In this document: positions 34,595-44,335 of the stretch, piece after piece
Position numbering within the stretch: the first letter of the stretch is position 1
Layout of the letters: each line of letters begins with the position of its first letter
DNA from: Pseudomonas sp. MM213
Lineage (GTDB): Bacteria > Pseudomonadota > Gammaproteobacteria > Pseudomonadales > Pseudomonadaceae
Assembly: GCF_020423045.1 (NCBI RefSeq)
Contig: NZ_CP081943.1
Location: 5,890,001-5,954,000 of the forward strand
Reading direction: 5' to 3'
DNA length: 64,000 nucleotides
The notes under the pieces: generated by a model
What the model was told of the DNA's origin: nothing
Seen by the model: the letters and a program-made list of their open reading frames with translations, nothing else
Database searches by the model: none
Translations under genes and position numbers: made by a program

Positions 34595-35859
34595 GCAGCG
34601 ATCAGCGTTTCTTCGATTTCCTCAAAGAGCGCATCGGCCTCGACGTCACCTCGGTGGGCCCCGCGATCATTGAACGTGCGGTGCGCCAGCGCAGCACGGC
34701 GTCCAGCGCGCTGACGGCCGATGAGTATTGGCACACCTTGCAGGGCTCGCAGGATGAGCAGCAAGCGTTGATCGAAGCGGTGATCGTTCCCGAAACCTGG
34801 TTTTTCCGTTACCCGGAATCCTTCGCCGCCCTGGCAAAACTGGCGGCCAAGCGCCTGACCGATATCAACAACATGCGCGCATTGCGGATTCTCAGCCTGC
34901 CGTGTTCCACCGGCGAAGAACCCTATTCCATTGCTATGGCCTTGCTCGATGCCGGGTTCAAACCACATCAGTTCAAAGTCGAAGGCATGGACGTCAGCCC
35001 GCTGTCGGTGGAGAAAGCCAGGCGCGCGCAGTACGGCAAGAATTCGTTTCGCGGCCAGGACATCGCGTTTCGCGAGCGGCATTTCACCGCCGAGGACGAC
35101 AGCTATCGCCTCAGCGAGCGCGTGCTGGAACAGGTGCGTTTACAGGTCGGCAACCTGCTGGATCCGTCGTTGCTGGCCAACGAATCGCCTTATGACTTCG
35201 TGTTCTGCCGCAACCTGCTGATCTATTTCGATCAGCCGACGCAACAACAAGTGTTCGAAGTGCTCAAGCGCCTGACCCATGTCGAGGGTGTGCTGTTTAT
35301 CGGCCCGGCCGAGGGCAGTTTGCTGGGGCGCTTGGGCATGCGTTCGATTGGTATTCCACAGTCATTTGCGTTCAGTCGCCAGAGCGCGCCAGAGCCCGAG
35401 CCTTTTGCGGCCTTCGTGCCGACGCCGTTGCCAGTGCGCCAACCGGTGCGCAACGTCACACCGGCGCCAGTACGCCTGCGGCCCTTCGCAACGGTGACGC
35501 CGCTGCCGGTGGCGACAAAAGCCGCCAGTCCCGACGCCGCTACGTTGCTGGCAAACATCGCCGCACTGGCCAATGAAGGCAAAAGCGCCGAAGCCCGCGC
35601 CGCGTGCGAAAGTTATTTGCGCAGCCATGAACCGGTAGCCCAGGTGTTTTACTGGCTGGGACTGCTCAGCGATGTCGCCGGCAGCGCTCTCGAAGCCCAG
35701 GGCTTTTATCGCAAGGCGTTGTACCTCGAACCGCAACATCCCGACGCGTTGATGCACCTGGCGGCCTTGCTGCAATCACAGGGTGACACGGCGGGCGCCA
35801 AACGATTGCAGGACCGCGCCGCCCGCAGCGAGCGCGCAAACAGTGAGCGCAAACGATGA
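34591..35859 (+). CDS. wspC: CheR-type methyltransferase with TPR, WspC
   Basis: 422 residues. The N-terminal half is a CheR SAM-dependent glutamate methyltransferase (PETWFFRYPESF, SLPCSTGEEPYSIAMALLDA as the SAM site, DFVFCRNLLIYFD). A Pro-rich linker leads to C-terminal TPR-type helices (FYWLGLLSDVAGSALEAQGF, YRKALYLEPQHPDALMHLAA). It methylates WspA and counters WspF in adaptation. Confidence 0.94.
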   Translation: MSSDQRFFDFLKERIGLDVTSVGPAIIERAVRQRSTASSALTADEYWHTLQGSQDEQQALIEAVIVPETWFFRYPESFAALAKLAAKRLTDINNMRALRILSLPCSTGEEPYSIAMALLDAGFKPHQFKVEGMDVSPLSVEKARRAQYGKNSFRGQDIAFRERHFTAEDDSYRLSERVLEQVRLQVGNLLDPSLLANESPYDFVFCRNLLIYFDQPTQQQVFEVLKRLTHVEGVLFIGPAEGSLLGRLGMRSIGIPQSFAFSRQSAPEPEPFAAFVPTPLPVRQPVRNVTPAPVRLRPFATVTPLPVATKAASPDAATLLANIAALANEGKSAEARAACESYLRSHEPVAQVFYWLGLLSDVAGSALEAQGFYRKALYLEPQHPDALMHLAALLQSQGDTAGAKRLQDRAARSERANSERKR

Positions 35860-36539
35860 ATGCCGCCGACAGCTTTAGCCTCACCCATGAAGATGCCCAG
35901 GCCATCGACGATTGCTGGAACCGTATCGGTATCCACGGCGACAAGTCCTGCCCGCTGCTGATCGAACACATTCATTGCCGCAATTGCGCGGTGTACTCGG
36001 CGGCCGCTACGCGTTTGCTCGACCGTTATGCGTTGCAACAGGAAGACCGCGGACAAGTCTCGGTCGCGGTCGAAAGCGAGGTGAAAACCCGCTCGCTGCT
36101 AATGTTCCGCCTCGGCGAAGAATGGTTGGGCCTGGCCACCCGCAGCCTGGTGGAAGTGGCGCCGCTGCAAGCGATTCATTCCTTGCCGCACCAGCGCTCC
36201 CGGGCCTTGCTCGGCGTGGCGAATGTGCGCGGCGCGCTGGTGGCGTGCCTGTCGTTGGTGGAACTGCTCGGGCTCGACGGCGTGAGCAGCGTGGCGCCTG
36301 GTGCGCGCGTGATGCCGCGCATGTTGATCATCGCGGCCCACGGCGGGCCGGTGGTGGTGCCAGTGGACGAAGTCGACGGGATCCATGCCATCGACGAGCG
36401 CCTCCTTGAGGCCGCATCGCGTTCCGGTACGCAGGCCAGCGCCAAATACACCCGTGGCGTATTGCAATTCAAAGGTCGCAGCCTGCGTTGGCTGGATGAA
36501 GAACAGCTGCTGTCCGCCGTGACCCGGAGCCTCACATGA
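35856..36539 (+). CDS. wspD: CheW-like coupling protein WspD
   Basis: 227 residues. The first 75 carry a short Cys/His motif (CPLLIEHIHCRNCAVY) not found in WspB, then a CheW domain (LLMFRLGEEWLGLATRSLVE, GVANVRGALVACLSLVELLG). It is overlapped by ATGA on both sides, in line with tight stoichiometric expression. The Cys motif is a family feature of WspD rather than a strain oddity, as far as I can tell. Confidence 0.93.
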   Translation: MNAADSFSLTHEDAQAIDDCWNRIGIHGDKSCPLLIEHIHCRNCAVYSAAATRLLDRYALQQEDRGQVSVAVESEVKTRSLLMFRLGEEWLGLATRSLVEVAPLQAIHSLPHQRSRALLGVANVRGALVACLSLVELLGLDGVSSVAPGARVMPRMLIIAAHGGPVVVPVDEVDGIHAIDERLLEAASRSGTQASAKYTRGVLQFKGRSLRWLDEEQLLSAVTRSLT

Positions 36540-38824
36540 CCCCCGAGCAAATGCGCGACGCCTCTTTGCTGGAACTGTTCAGCCTCGAAGCCGAGGCCCA
36601 GACCCTGGTGTTGAGCACGGGGCTGCTGGCGCTTGAACGCGATCCGACCCAGGCCGATTACCTTGAATCGTGCATGCGCGCGGCTCACTCGCTCAAAGGC
36701 GCGGCGCGAATTGTTGGCGTCGATGCCGGCGTCAGCGTTGCCCATGTGATGGAAGATTACCTGGTCAGCGCCCAGGAAGGCCGGTTGTATCTGCGGCCCG
36801 AGCACATTGATGCCTTGCTGCAGGGCACCGATTTGCTGATGCGCATCGCGACGCCGAACAACGCACCGGCGCCTGCGGATATCGAAGCTTATGTCGTCTT
36901 GATGGGACGGCTGCTTGTTCACATGGCGACGGTTGCCCCCATCGCGCCGCCGATGGCAGAACTGCAGCTGGAGCCGCCGACGGCCACGGTTGAGTCGCCC
37001 ATGCCGGCCGCCACGCAAGCCCCTTCGGCAGCTGCCGCCGAGCCCTCGCCCAAGACCAAACGCACCACCGAAAGTGGCGAGCGCGTATTGCGCGTTACGG
37101 CCGAACGCTTGAACAGCCTGCTCGACCTGTCGAGCAAATCCCTGGTGGAAACCCTGCGGCTCAAACCGCATCTGGCCACCATGCAACGCCTCAAGCGCAT
37201 GCAGAACAACGGCTTGCGGGCGCTGGAAAACCTCAATGTCCATCTCAAGGATCAAACCTTGAGCCTGGAAGCCCGGGAAGCCCTCGACGATGCGCGTCGG
37301 TTGCTGGCGGAGTCCCAGCAATTGCTGGTGGAAAAAAACGTCGAGCTGGACGAGTTCGCCTGGCAGGCCAGTCAACGCGCGCAAGTCCTGTACGACACCG
37401 CGCTGGCCTGTCGCATGCGGCCGTTTGCCGATGTGCTGAGCGGGCAAGTGCGCATGGTCCGCGACTTGGGGCGCAGCCTCGGTAAACAGGTGCGGCTGGA
37501 GATCGAGGGCGAGAAAACCCAGGTCGATCGCGACGTCCTGGAAAAACTCGAAGCGCCGCTGACGCATCTGCTGCGCAACGCCGTCGACCACGGCATCGAA
37601 TCCCCGGAGCAACGGCTACTGGCCGGTAAACCGGAAGAAGGTGTGATCCGCCTGCGCGCCTCGCATCAGGCCGGTCTGCTGATGCTGGAACTGAGCGATG
37701 ACGGCAACGGCGTCGACCTGGAAAAGGTCCGCCGCAGCATCATCGAACGTCAGTTGTCCCCGGCCGACACCGCCGCGCAGTTGAGCGAAGAGGAGTTGCT
37801 GACGTTCCTGTTCCTGCCGGGTTTCAGCCTGCGCGACGCGGTCACTGAAGTGTCCGGACGTGGCGTCGGCCTCGACGCGGTTCAGCACATGGTCCGCCAG
37901 TTGCGCGGCGCGGTGGTGCTGGAGCAGACGGCGGGCGAGGGCAGCCGCTTCCATCTCGAAGTGCCGCTGACCCTGTCGGTGGTGCGCAGCCTGGTGGTGG
38001 AGGTCGGCGAAGAGGCGTATGCGTTTCCGCTGGCCCACATCGAGCGCATGTGCGACCTGGAGCCGGCAGACATCGTGCAGGTCGAAGGCCGTCAGCATTT
38101 CTGGTACGAAGGCCGGCATGTCGGATTGGTTGCGGCCAGCCAATTGCTTCAGCGTCCGGCGAGCACCAACAGTCAGCAAACCCTCAAGGTCGCGGTCATC
38201 CGCGAGCGAGATGCGATCTACGGTGTGGCGGTCGAGCGGTTTGTCGGCGAGCGCACGCTGGTGGTCTTGCCGCTGGACGAGCGTCTGGGCAAAGTGCAGG
38301 ACATTTCCGCAGGCGCCTTGCTCGACGATGGTTCGGTGGTGCTGATCGTCGATGTCGAAGACATGTTGCGGTCGGTGGACAAACTGCTCAATACCGGGCG
38401 TCTGGAGCGGATTGCCCGCCACAGCAATCAGGCGGCTGAAGCTGCGCGCAAACGGGTTCTGGTGGTCGACGATTCGCTGACCGTCCGCGAGTTGCAACGC
38501 AAACTGTTGCTCAATCGCGGCTACGACGTGGCCGTGGCGGTGGACGGTATGGATGGCTGGAATGCCCTGCGTTCCGAGGATTTCGATCTGCTGATCACCG
38601 ACATCGATATGCCGCGCATGGACGGTATCGAACTGGTGTCTTTGTTGCGCCGTGACAACCGCCTGCAATCGCTGCCGGTGATGGTGGTGTCCTACAAGGA
38701 TCGCGAAGAAGACCGTCGTCGTGGACTGGACGCCGGGGCCGACTATTATCTAGCCAAAGCCAGTTTTCACGACGACGCCCTGCTTGATGCAGTGGTTGAG
38801 CTCATAGGAGGAGCGCGGGCATGA
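36536..38824 (+). CDS. wspE: CheA-type hybrid histidine kinase WspE
   Basis: 762 residues: an HPt domain with His51 (MRAAHSLKGAAR), a Pro/Ala-rich linker, dimerisation helices, a catalytic domain with N-box HLLRNAVDHGIESPEQR, DDGNGVDLEKVR and SGRGVGLDAVQ, a CheW-like domain, and a C-terminal receiver (VLVVDDSLTVRELQRKLL with acceptor in LLITDIDMPRMDG). It phosphorylates WspR (output) and WspF (adaptation). Confidence 0.95.
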   Translation: MTPEQMRDASLLELFSLEAEAQTLVLSTGLLALERDPTQADYLESCMRAAHSLKGAARIVGVDAGVSVAHVMEDYLVSAQEGRLYLRPEHIDALLQGTDLLMRIATPNNAPAPADIEAYVVLMGRLLVHMATVAPIAPPMAELQLEPPTATVESPMPAATQAPSAAAAEPSPKTKRTTESGERVLRVTAERLNSLLDLSSKSLVETLRLKPHLATMQRLKRMQNNGLRALENLNVHLKDQTLSLEAREALDDARRLLAESQQLLVEKNVELDEFAWQASQRAQVLYDTALACRMRPFADVLSGQVRMVRDLGRSLGKQVRLEIEGEKTQVDRDVLEKLEAPLTHLLRNAVDHGIESPEQRLLAGKPEEGVIRLRASHQAGLLMLELSDDGNGVDLEKVRRSIIERQLSPADTAAQLSEEELLTFLFLPGFSLRDAVTEVSGRGVGLDAVQHMVRQLRGAVVLEQTAGEGSRFHLEVPLTLSVVRSLVVEVGEEAYAFPLAHIERMCDLEPADIVQVEGRQHFWYEGRHVGLVAASQLLQRPASTNSQQTLKVAVIRERDAIYGVAVERFVGERTLVVLPLDERLGKVQDISAGALLDDGSVVLIVDVEDMLRSVDKLLNTGRLERIARHSNQAAEAARKRVLVVDDSLTVRELQRKLLLNRGYDVAVAVDGMDGWNALRSEDFDLLITDIDMPRMDGIELVSLLRRDNRLQSLPVMVVSYKDREEDRRRGLDAGADYYLAKASFHDDALLDAVVELIGGARA

Positions 38825-39831
38825 AAATCGCAATCGTCAACGACATGCCCATGGCGGTGGAGGCCCTGCGTCGCGCCTTGGCGTTTGAGCCGGAGCATCA
38901 AGTGATCTGGGTCGCCAGCAACGGTGCCGAGGCGGTGCAGCGTTGCGTGGAAAACACCCCGGACCTGATCCTGATGGACCTGATCATGCCGGTGATGGAT
39001 GGCGTCGAGGCGACGCGGCGAATCATGGCCGAGACGCCGTGTGCCATCGTGATCGTCACGGTCGACCGCCAGCAGAACGTGCACCGGGTGTTCGAGGCCA
39101 TGGGCCACGGCGCTCTGGATGTGGTCGATACGCCGGCAATCGGTGCCGGCAATGCCCAGGAAGCAGCGGCACCGCTGCTGCGCAAAATCCTCAACATCGG
39201 TTGGCTGATCGGCGACAAGGGCAATCGCGTGCGACCTGCGCCGGGCCCGTTGCGCCACTCAGGTTCCCGGCAAAAACTGATCGCCATCGGTTCCTCCGCA
39301 GGCGGGCCGGCAGCCCTGGAGATACTGCTCAAAGGACTGCCGATAAATTTTTCCGCCGCCATTGTGCTGGTGCAACACGTTGACCAGGTGTTCGCCGCTG
39401 GCATGGCCGAGTGGCTCAGCGGCGCCAGCGGCCTGAACGTGCGCCTGGCCCAGGAAGGCGAGCCACCGCAGGCGGGCACCGTGCTGCTGGCCGGCACCAA
39501 CCACCATATTCGTTTATTGAAAAACGGCACGCTGGCGTACACCGCCGAGCCGGTCAACGAGATCTATCGGCCCTCGATCGATGTGTTTTTCGAGAGTGTG
39601 GCCAGTTACTGGAATGGCGATGCCGTAGGGGTTTTATTGACCGGCATGGGACGCGATGGCGCGCAGGGGCTTAAACTCATGCGCCAACAGGGTTACCTGA
39701 CCATCGCTCAGGACCAACAAAGCAGCGCGGTGTATGGCATGCCGAAAGCGGCAGCGGCCATCGACGCCGCTGTAGAAATTCGCCCGCTGGAAAAGATAGC
39801 GCCACGATTGCTGGAGATTTTTGCCAAATGA
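38821..39831 (+). CDS. wspF: CheB-type methylesterase WspF
   Basis: 336 residues: receiver with acceptor Asp53 (DLILMDLIMPVMDG) and a CheB esterase domain with the nucleophile motif IGSSAGGPAALE, then VQHVDQVF and TGMGRDGAQGL. WspF resets WspA; loss-of-function mutations here are the classic route to the wrinkly-spreader phenotype in P. fluorescens. The copy here looks intact, without frameshift or internal stop. Confidence 0.95.
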   Translation: MKIAIVNDMPMAVEALRRALAFEPEHQVIWVASNGAEAVQRCVENTPDLILMDLIMPVMDGVEATRRIMAETPCAIVIVTVDRQQNVHRVFEAMGHGALDVVDTPAIGAGNAQEAAAPLLRKILNIGWLIGDKGNRVRPAPGPLRHSGSRQKLIAIGSSAGGPAALEILLKGLPINFSAAIVLVQHVDQVFAAGMAEWLSGASGLNVRLAQEGEPPQAGTVLLAGTNHHIRLLKNGTLAYTAEPVNEIYRPSIDVFFESVASYWNGDAVGVLLTGMGRDGAQGLKLMRQQGYLTIAQDQQSSAVYGMPKAAAAIDAAVEIRPLEKIAPRLLEIFAK

Positions 39832-39879
39832 CTATGCTCAGCAGCAATCCTGGCCCAGGCAGTACTCAGGTGACCGCAC

Positions 39880-40881
39880 ATGAATGACTTACAGCTCGAC
39901 GGCTTCAAAACCGACGAAAACGCCGCCATGGTGTTGTTGGTGGACGATCAGGCCATGATCGGCGAAGCGGTGCGCCGCGGTTTGTCGAATGAAGAAAACA
40001 TCGACTTCCACTTCTGCGCCGACCCGCATCAGGCGATTGCGCAGGCGATCCGGATCAAGCCGACGGTGATCCTCCAGGACCTGGTCATGCCCGGTCTCGA
40101 CGGCCTGAGCCTGGTGCGCGAATACCGCAATCACCCGGCCACCAAGGACATTCCGATCATTGTGCTGTCGACCAAGGAAGACCCGCTGATCAAAAGCGCG
40201 GCATTCGCGGCCGGGGCCAATGATTACCTGGTCAAACTGCCGGACAACATCGAACTGGTGGCGCGCATCCGCTATCACTCGCGCTCCTACATGACCCTGT
40301 TGCAGCGTGACGCGGCGTACCGCGCGTTGCGGGTCAGCCAGCAGCAGTTGCTCGACACCAACCTGGTGCTGCAACGCCTGATGAACTCGGACGGCCTGAC
40401 CGGACTGTCGAACCGTCGTCACTTCGACGAGTACCTGGAACTGGAATGGCGACGTTCTTTGCGCGACCAGAGCCAATTGTCGTTGCTGATGATCGATGTG
40501 GACTACTTCAAGTCCTACAACGACAACTTTGGCCACCTCGAAGGCGACGAAGCCCTGCGCAAAGTCGCCACGGCCATCCGCGACGCCAGCGCCCGACCTT
40601 CTGACTTGCCGGCCCGTTATGGCGGTGAAGAATTCGCGCTGGTCCTGCCCAATACATCACCGGGCGGTGCGCGACTGGTGGCGGAAAAACTGCGCCAGAC
40701 CGTGGCGGCACTGAAAATCCCGCACATTTCACCGAGCGAAGGCTCAAGCCTGACCATCAGCATCGGCCTGTCGACCATGACCCCGCAACCGGGCGCCGAT
40801 TGCCGTCAATTGATCTCGGCGGCTGACAAGGGGCTGTATCTGGCGAAGAACAATGGGCGCAATCAGGTGGGTATCGAGTAA
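39880..40881 (+). CDS. wspR: Diguanylate cyclase response regulator WspR
   Basis: 333 residues. The receiver domain has acceptor Asp67 ([13 protein letters not shown]), followed by a helical stalk and a GGDEF domain with the active site GGEEF at 248-252. The allosteric I-site RPSD (239-242) lies five residues before GGEEF, so product inhibition should operate. It makes c-di-GMP when phosphorylated by WspE. A 48-base gap separates it from wspF, the only sizeable gap in the operon. Confidence 0.96.
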   Translation: MNDLQLDGFKTDENAAMVLLVDDQAMIGEAVRRGLSNEENIDFHFCADPHQAIAQAIRIKPTVILQDLVMPGLDGLSLVREYRNHPATKDIPIIVLSTKEDPLIKSAAFAAGANDYLVKLPDNIELVARIRYHSRSYMTLLQRDAAYRALRVSQQQLLDTNLVLQRLMNSDGLTGLSNRRHFDEYLELEWRRSLRDQSQLSLLMIDVDYFKSYNDNFGHLEGDEALRKVATAIRDASARPSDLPARYGGEEFALVLPNTSPGGARLVAEKLRQTVAALKIPHISPSEGSSLTISIGLSTMTPQPGADCRQLISAADKGLYLAKNNGRNQVGIE

Positions 40882-40897
40882 CAGGGACTTCATCCCC

Positions 40898-41020
40898 TGT
40901 AGGAGCCGGCTTGCTGCGGGCGGCGTTCCGACGATAGCGTCCGTCCAGCCAATAAACAGGTTGACTGACCCACCGCTATCGTCGGAACGCCGCCCGCAGC
41001 AAGCCGGCTCCTACAGGAAA
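40898..41020. repeat. REPIN with a 15-16 base insertion in both arms
   Basis: Arms TGTAGGAGCCGGCTTGCTG and CAGCAAGCCGGCTCCTACA match the common REP, but both are interrupted, compared with the other copies here, by CGGGCGGCGTTCCGA before the CGATAGCG end. The insertions mirror each other, so the full palindrome is preserved. It follows wspR and may act as its end structure. Confidence 0.85.
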
Positions 41021-41041
41021 TCGCGTACGCTTTTGATTCCC

Positions 41042-41340
41042 ACCACTCATCAGGCCGAGCGTTAGCTCGCCTTCCGCTTTTGATCTGAGCGCCCCCTCGA
41101 GAGGCCGAGTGGAGGTTCTGCGTAGTGGGCAACCCGGCATGGATGCCGGGTTAGCCGCCCCCGGCCATGGATGGCCGATGGCGGCGGGCCCACGGAGCAG
41201 GACCGGAGCGAGGGCATGCCGAGCCATGGCGAGGCACCGAACGAAAGGGGCAAGAGCCCTTGGTTACTTGGGGCTCTTCCAAGTGACTCGCCGTAAGGGC
41301 GAAACCAATAGCCGCCGTCACCAAAAGAACGGATATGTAC
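41042..41340. repeat. Hairpin-rich dispersed Pseudomonas element (candidate)
   Basis: About 300 bases with five consecutive perfect hairpins: CGAGC/GCTCG (41056-41069), AACCCGGCAT/ATGCCGGGTT (41131-41152), CGGCCAT/ATGGCCG (41162-41177), AAGAGCCC/GGGCTCTT (41252-41278) and TCGCC/GGCGA (41288-41302). I recognise the wording (GCCGTAAGGGCGAAACC and others) as a repeated intergenic sequence of Pseudomonas genomes, in which short ORFs are often annotated; those overlapping here look spurious. The biological role is unknown. Confidence 0.6.
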
Positions 41341-41371
41341 TCCGACCGAAAACACAGGCCGGCTATCAGTC

Positions 41372-41400
41372 CGCCATCGCCAGCAAGCCGGCTCCTACAG
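41372..41400. repeat. Single REP
   Basis: CGCCATCGCCAGCAAGCCGG followed by CTCCTACAG, a lone arm of the GCCGGCTTGC subfamily upstream of prfB. Confidence 0.8.
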
Positions 41401-41523
41401 TTGATCGGTGTACGGCCGCTCCGAAAACGCATCGGGCCTTTTCGGCCAAGCGGGCTGCCGTTTCCGGCCGTTTGCCGTTATACTCGCCGGCTTTCAAAAG
41501 TTCGCCAACGAGTGCTGCCCGCC

Positions 41524-42619
41524 ATGGAAATCAACCCGATCCTTAACACCATCAAGGACCTGTCCGAGCGCTCCGAAACTATTCGGGGGTATCTTTGACT
41601 ACGATCAAAAGCACGAGCGTCTGACCGAAGTCAATCGCGAGCTTGAAGATCCGAGCGTCTGGAACAAACCTGAATATGCCCAGGAGTTGGGCCGCGAGCG
41701 CTCTGCGCTGGCACAGATCGTCGATACCCTGGACGAGCTGAACACCGGTCTGGCCGATTGCCGCGACCTGCTGGACATGGCCGTCGAAGAAAACGACGAA
41801 GGCGCAGTGGGCGATGTCGTCGCCGAGCTGGCCCGTCTCGAGGAAAACCTCGCCAAGCTTGAATTCCGCCGCATGTTCAGCCATGAAATGGACCCGAATA
41901 ACGCCTACCTGGACATCCAGGCCGGCTCCGGTGGCACCGAGGCCCAGGACTGGGCCAACATCCTGCTGCGCATGTACCTGCGCTGGGCTGACAAACGCGG
42001 CTTCGACGCCACCATCATGGAACTGTCGGCCGGTGAAGTCGCCGGTATCAAGGGCGCCACCGTGCACATCAAGGGCGAATACGCCTTCGGCTGGCTGCGT
42101 ACCGAAATCGGCGTACACCGTCTGGTGCGCAAGAGCCCGTTCGACTCCGGCAACCGTCGTCACACTTCGTTCTCGGCGGTTTTCGTCTCGCCAGAGATCG
42201 ATGACAAGGTGGAAATCGAAATCAACCCGGCAGACTTGCGGATCGACACCTATCGCTCCTCCGGTGCCGGTGGTCAGCACGTAAACACCACCGACTCGGC
42301 CGTACGTATCACCCACGTACCGACCAACACCGTGGTCAGCTGCCAGAACGAACGTTCCCAGCACGCCAACAAGGACACCGCCATGAAAATGCTGCGGGCC
42401 AAGTTGTACGAGCAGGAAATGCAGAAGCGCAACGCGGCGTCCCAGGCGCTGGAAGACACCAAGTCCGATATCGGCTGGGGTCATCAGATCCGTTCTTATG
42501 TACTCGATGCCTCGCGCATCAAGGATCTGCGCACTAACATCGAGCGCAGTGACTGCGACAAGGTACTCGACGGTGATATCGATGAATACCTCGAAGCGAG
42601 CCTGAAGTCGGGCTTGTAA
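41524..42619 (+). CDS. prfB: Peptide chain release factor 2 (programmed +1 frameshift)
   Basis: 364 residues when joined as 41524-41595 plus 41597-42619. RF2 recognises UAA/UGA and triggers peptide release. The first 24 codons end at CTT TGA; shifting +1 at that point gives [20 protein letters not shown] and the rest of the protein. The GGQ motif ([20 protein letters not shown]) and the stop-codon recognition region are present. It lies directly upstream of lysS with one REP between them. Confidence 0.96.
41584..41599 (+). promoter_or_regulatory. prfB programmed frameshift site
   Basis: CGGGGGT, a Shine-Dalgarno-like stretch, sits three bases before CTT TGA C. This is the standard autoregulatory +1 shift of prfB: when RF2 is scarce the ribosome shifts and makes more RF2. 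Confidence 0.95.
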
Positions 42620-42656
42620 GCAATGCAATACGGGATCGGCTGACACCCCCCGATCC

Positions 42657-42702
42657 CCTGTAGGAGCCAGCTCGCTGGCGATCCCCGGCCGCAGGCCGGG
42701 GG
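42657..42702. repeat. REP followed by a GC hairpin
   Basis: TGTAGGAGCCAGCTCGCTGG followed by CCCCGGCC-GCA-GGCCGGGG. It lies between prfB and lysS. The second hairpin could act as a weak attenuator. Confidence 0.7.
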
Positions 42703-42730
42703 CAACGAACCAGATGGAATATCTAAAGAC

Positions 42731-44233
42731 ATGAGCGACCTAGAACTCGACCCGCAAGCCCTGCAACAGGAAGAAAACTCCCTGATCGCCCTGCGCAAGG
42801 AAAAGCTTGCTGCCGAGCGCGCCAAGGGCAATGCCTTCCCGAACGACTTCCGCCGCGAAAACTACTGCGAAGACTTGCAGAAACAGTACGTGGACAAGAC
42901 CAAGGAAGAGCTCGCAGAGGCTGCAATCCCGGTCAAGGTTGCCGGTCGCATCATGCTCAACCGTGGCTCGTTCATGGTGATCCAGGACATGACCGGTCGC
43001 ATCCAGGTCTACGTCAACCGCAAGACCCTGTCCGAAGAAACCCTGGCCGCGGTGAAAACCTGGGACATGGGCGACATCATTGCCGCCGAAGGCACCCTGG
43101 CCCGTTCCGGCAAGGGCGACCTGTACGTTGAAATGACCAGCGTGCGCCTGCTGACCAAATCCCTGCGCCCGCTGCCGGACAAGCACCACGGCCTGACCGA
43201 CACCGAACAGCGCTATCGTCAGCGTTACGTTGACCTGATCGTCAACGAAGACGTGCGCCAGACCTTCCGCGTGCGTTCGCAAGTCATCGCCCACATCCGC
43301 AGCTTCCTGATGCAACGTGACTTCCTGGAAGTGGAAACGCCGATGCTGCAAACCATTCCGGGCGGCGCAGCGGCCAAGCCGTTCGAAACGCACCACAATG
43401 CGCTGGACATGGAAATGTTCCTGCGTATCGCGCCGGAGCTGTACCTCAAGCGTCTGGTGGTTGGCGGCTTCGAGAAAGTGTTCGAGATCAACCGCAACTT
43501 CCGTAACGAAGGCGTTTCGACTCGTCACAACCCTGAATTCACCATGTTGGAGTTCTACCAGGCTTACGCCGACTATGAAGACAACATGGACCTGACCGAG
43601 GAACTGTTCCGCGAGCTGGCGCAGCTGGTTCTGGGCAGCACCGACGTGCCTTACGGCGACAAGGTGTTCCACTTCGGCGAACCGTTCGTGCGTCTGTCGG
43701 TGTTCGATTCGATCCTCAAGTACAACCCTGAGCTGACTGCCGATGATCTGAATGACATCGACAAGGCCCGTGCCATCGCCAAGAAAGCCGGCGCCAAGGT
43801 GTTGGGCTTCGAAGGCCTGGGCAAATTGCAGGTGATGATTTTCGAAGAGCTGGTCGAGCACAAGCTGGAGCAGCCGCACTTCATTACCCAGTACCCGTTC
43901 GAAGTGTCGCCGCTGGCCCGTCGCAACGACGACAACCCGAACGTCACCGACCGTTTCGAATTGTTCATCGGTGGCCGTGAAATCGCCAACGCCTACTCCG
44001 AGTTGAACGACGCGGAAGACCAGGCCGAGCGCTTCATGGCGCAGGTGGCCGACAAGGACGCCGGCGACGACGAAGCCATGCACTACGACGCCGACTTCGT
44101 TCGCGCGCTGGAGTACGGCATGCCGCCAACGGCCGGTGAAGGCATCGGTATCGACCGTCTGGTGATGCTGCTGACCAACTCCCCGTCGATCCGCGACGTG
44201 ATCCTGTTCCCGCACATGCGGCCGCAAGCGTAA
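42731..44233 (+). CDS. lysS: Lysyl-tRNA synthetase (class II)
   Basis: 500 residues, cytoplasmic; charges tRNA-Lys. Class II motifs are visible: motif 1 with [20 protein letters not shown], motif 2 [20 protein letters not shown], motif 3 [20 protein letters not shown]. The N-terminal OB-fold region ([20 protein letters not shown]) precedes them. Length and ending ([10 protein letters not shown]) are normal. The pairing prfB-lysS is conserved in proteobacteria. Confidence 0.97.
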   Translation: MSDLELDPQALQQEENSLIALRKEKLAAERAKGNAFPNDFRRENYCEDLQKQYVDKTKEELAEAAIPVKVAGRIMLNRGSFMVIQDMTGRIQVYVNRKTLSEETLAAVKTWDMGDIIAAEGTLARSGKGDLYVEMTSVRLLTKSLRPLPDKHHGLTDTEQRYRQRYVDLIVNEDVRQTFRVRSQVIAHIRSFLMQRDFLEVETPMLQTIPGGAAAKPFETHHNALDMEMFLRIAPELYLKRLVVGGFEKVFEINRNFRNEGVSTRHNPEFTMLEFYQAYADYEDNMDLTEELFRELAQLVLGSTDVPYGDKVFHFGEPFVRLSVFDSILKYNPELTADDLNDIDKARAIAKKAGAKVLGFEGLGKLQVMIFEELVEHKLEQPHFITQYPFEVSPLARRNDDNPNVTDRFELFIGGREIANAYSELNDAEDQAERFMAQVADKDAGDDEAMHYDADFVRALEYGMPPTAGEGIGIDRLVMLLTNSPSIRDVILFPHMRPQA

Positions 44234-44245
44234 ATGTTTCAATTA

Positions 44246-44272
44246 AAAAGCCGCCTATAACAGGCGGCTTTT
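44246..44272 (+). terminator. lysS terminator
   Basis: AAAAGCCGCCT-ATAAC-AGGCGGCTTTT, an 11-bp perfect stem with T-run, 12 bases after the lysS stop. Confidence 0.92.
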
Positions 44273-44335
44273 TATTGCCTGTCTGGTACAAACGTATCAA
44301 TTGGTTACTTTTGAAATGAGAGAGGAATTCCTGTC

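Noticed and set aside
41062-41355. 97-residue minus-strand ORF in the structured element
   Set aside because: Frames on both strands are equally open, and the perfect hairpins point to a non-coding repeat.
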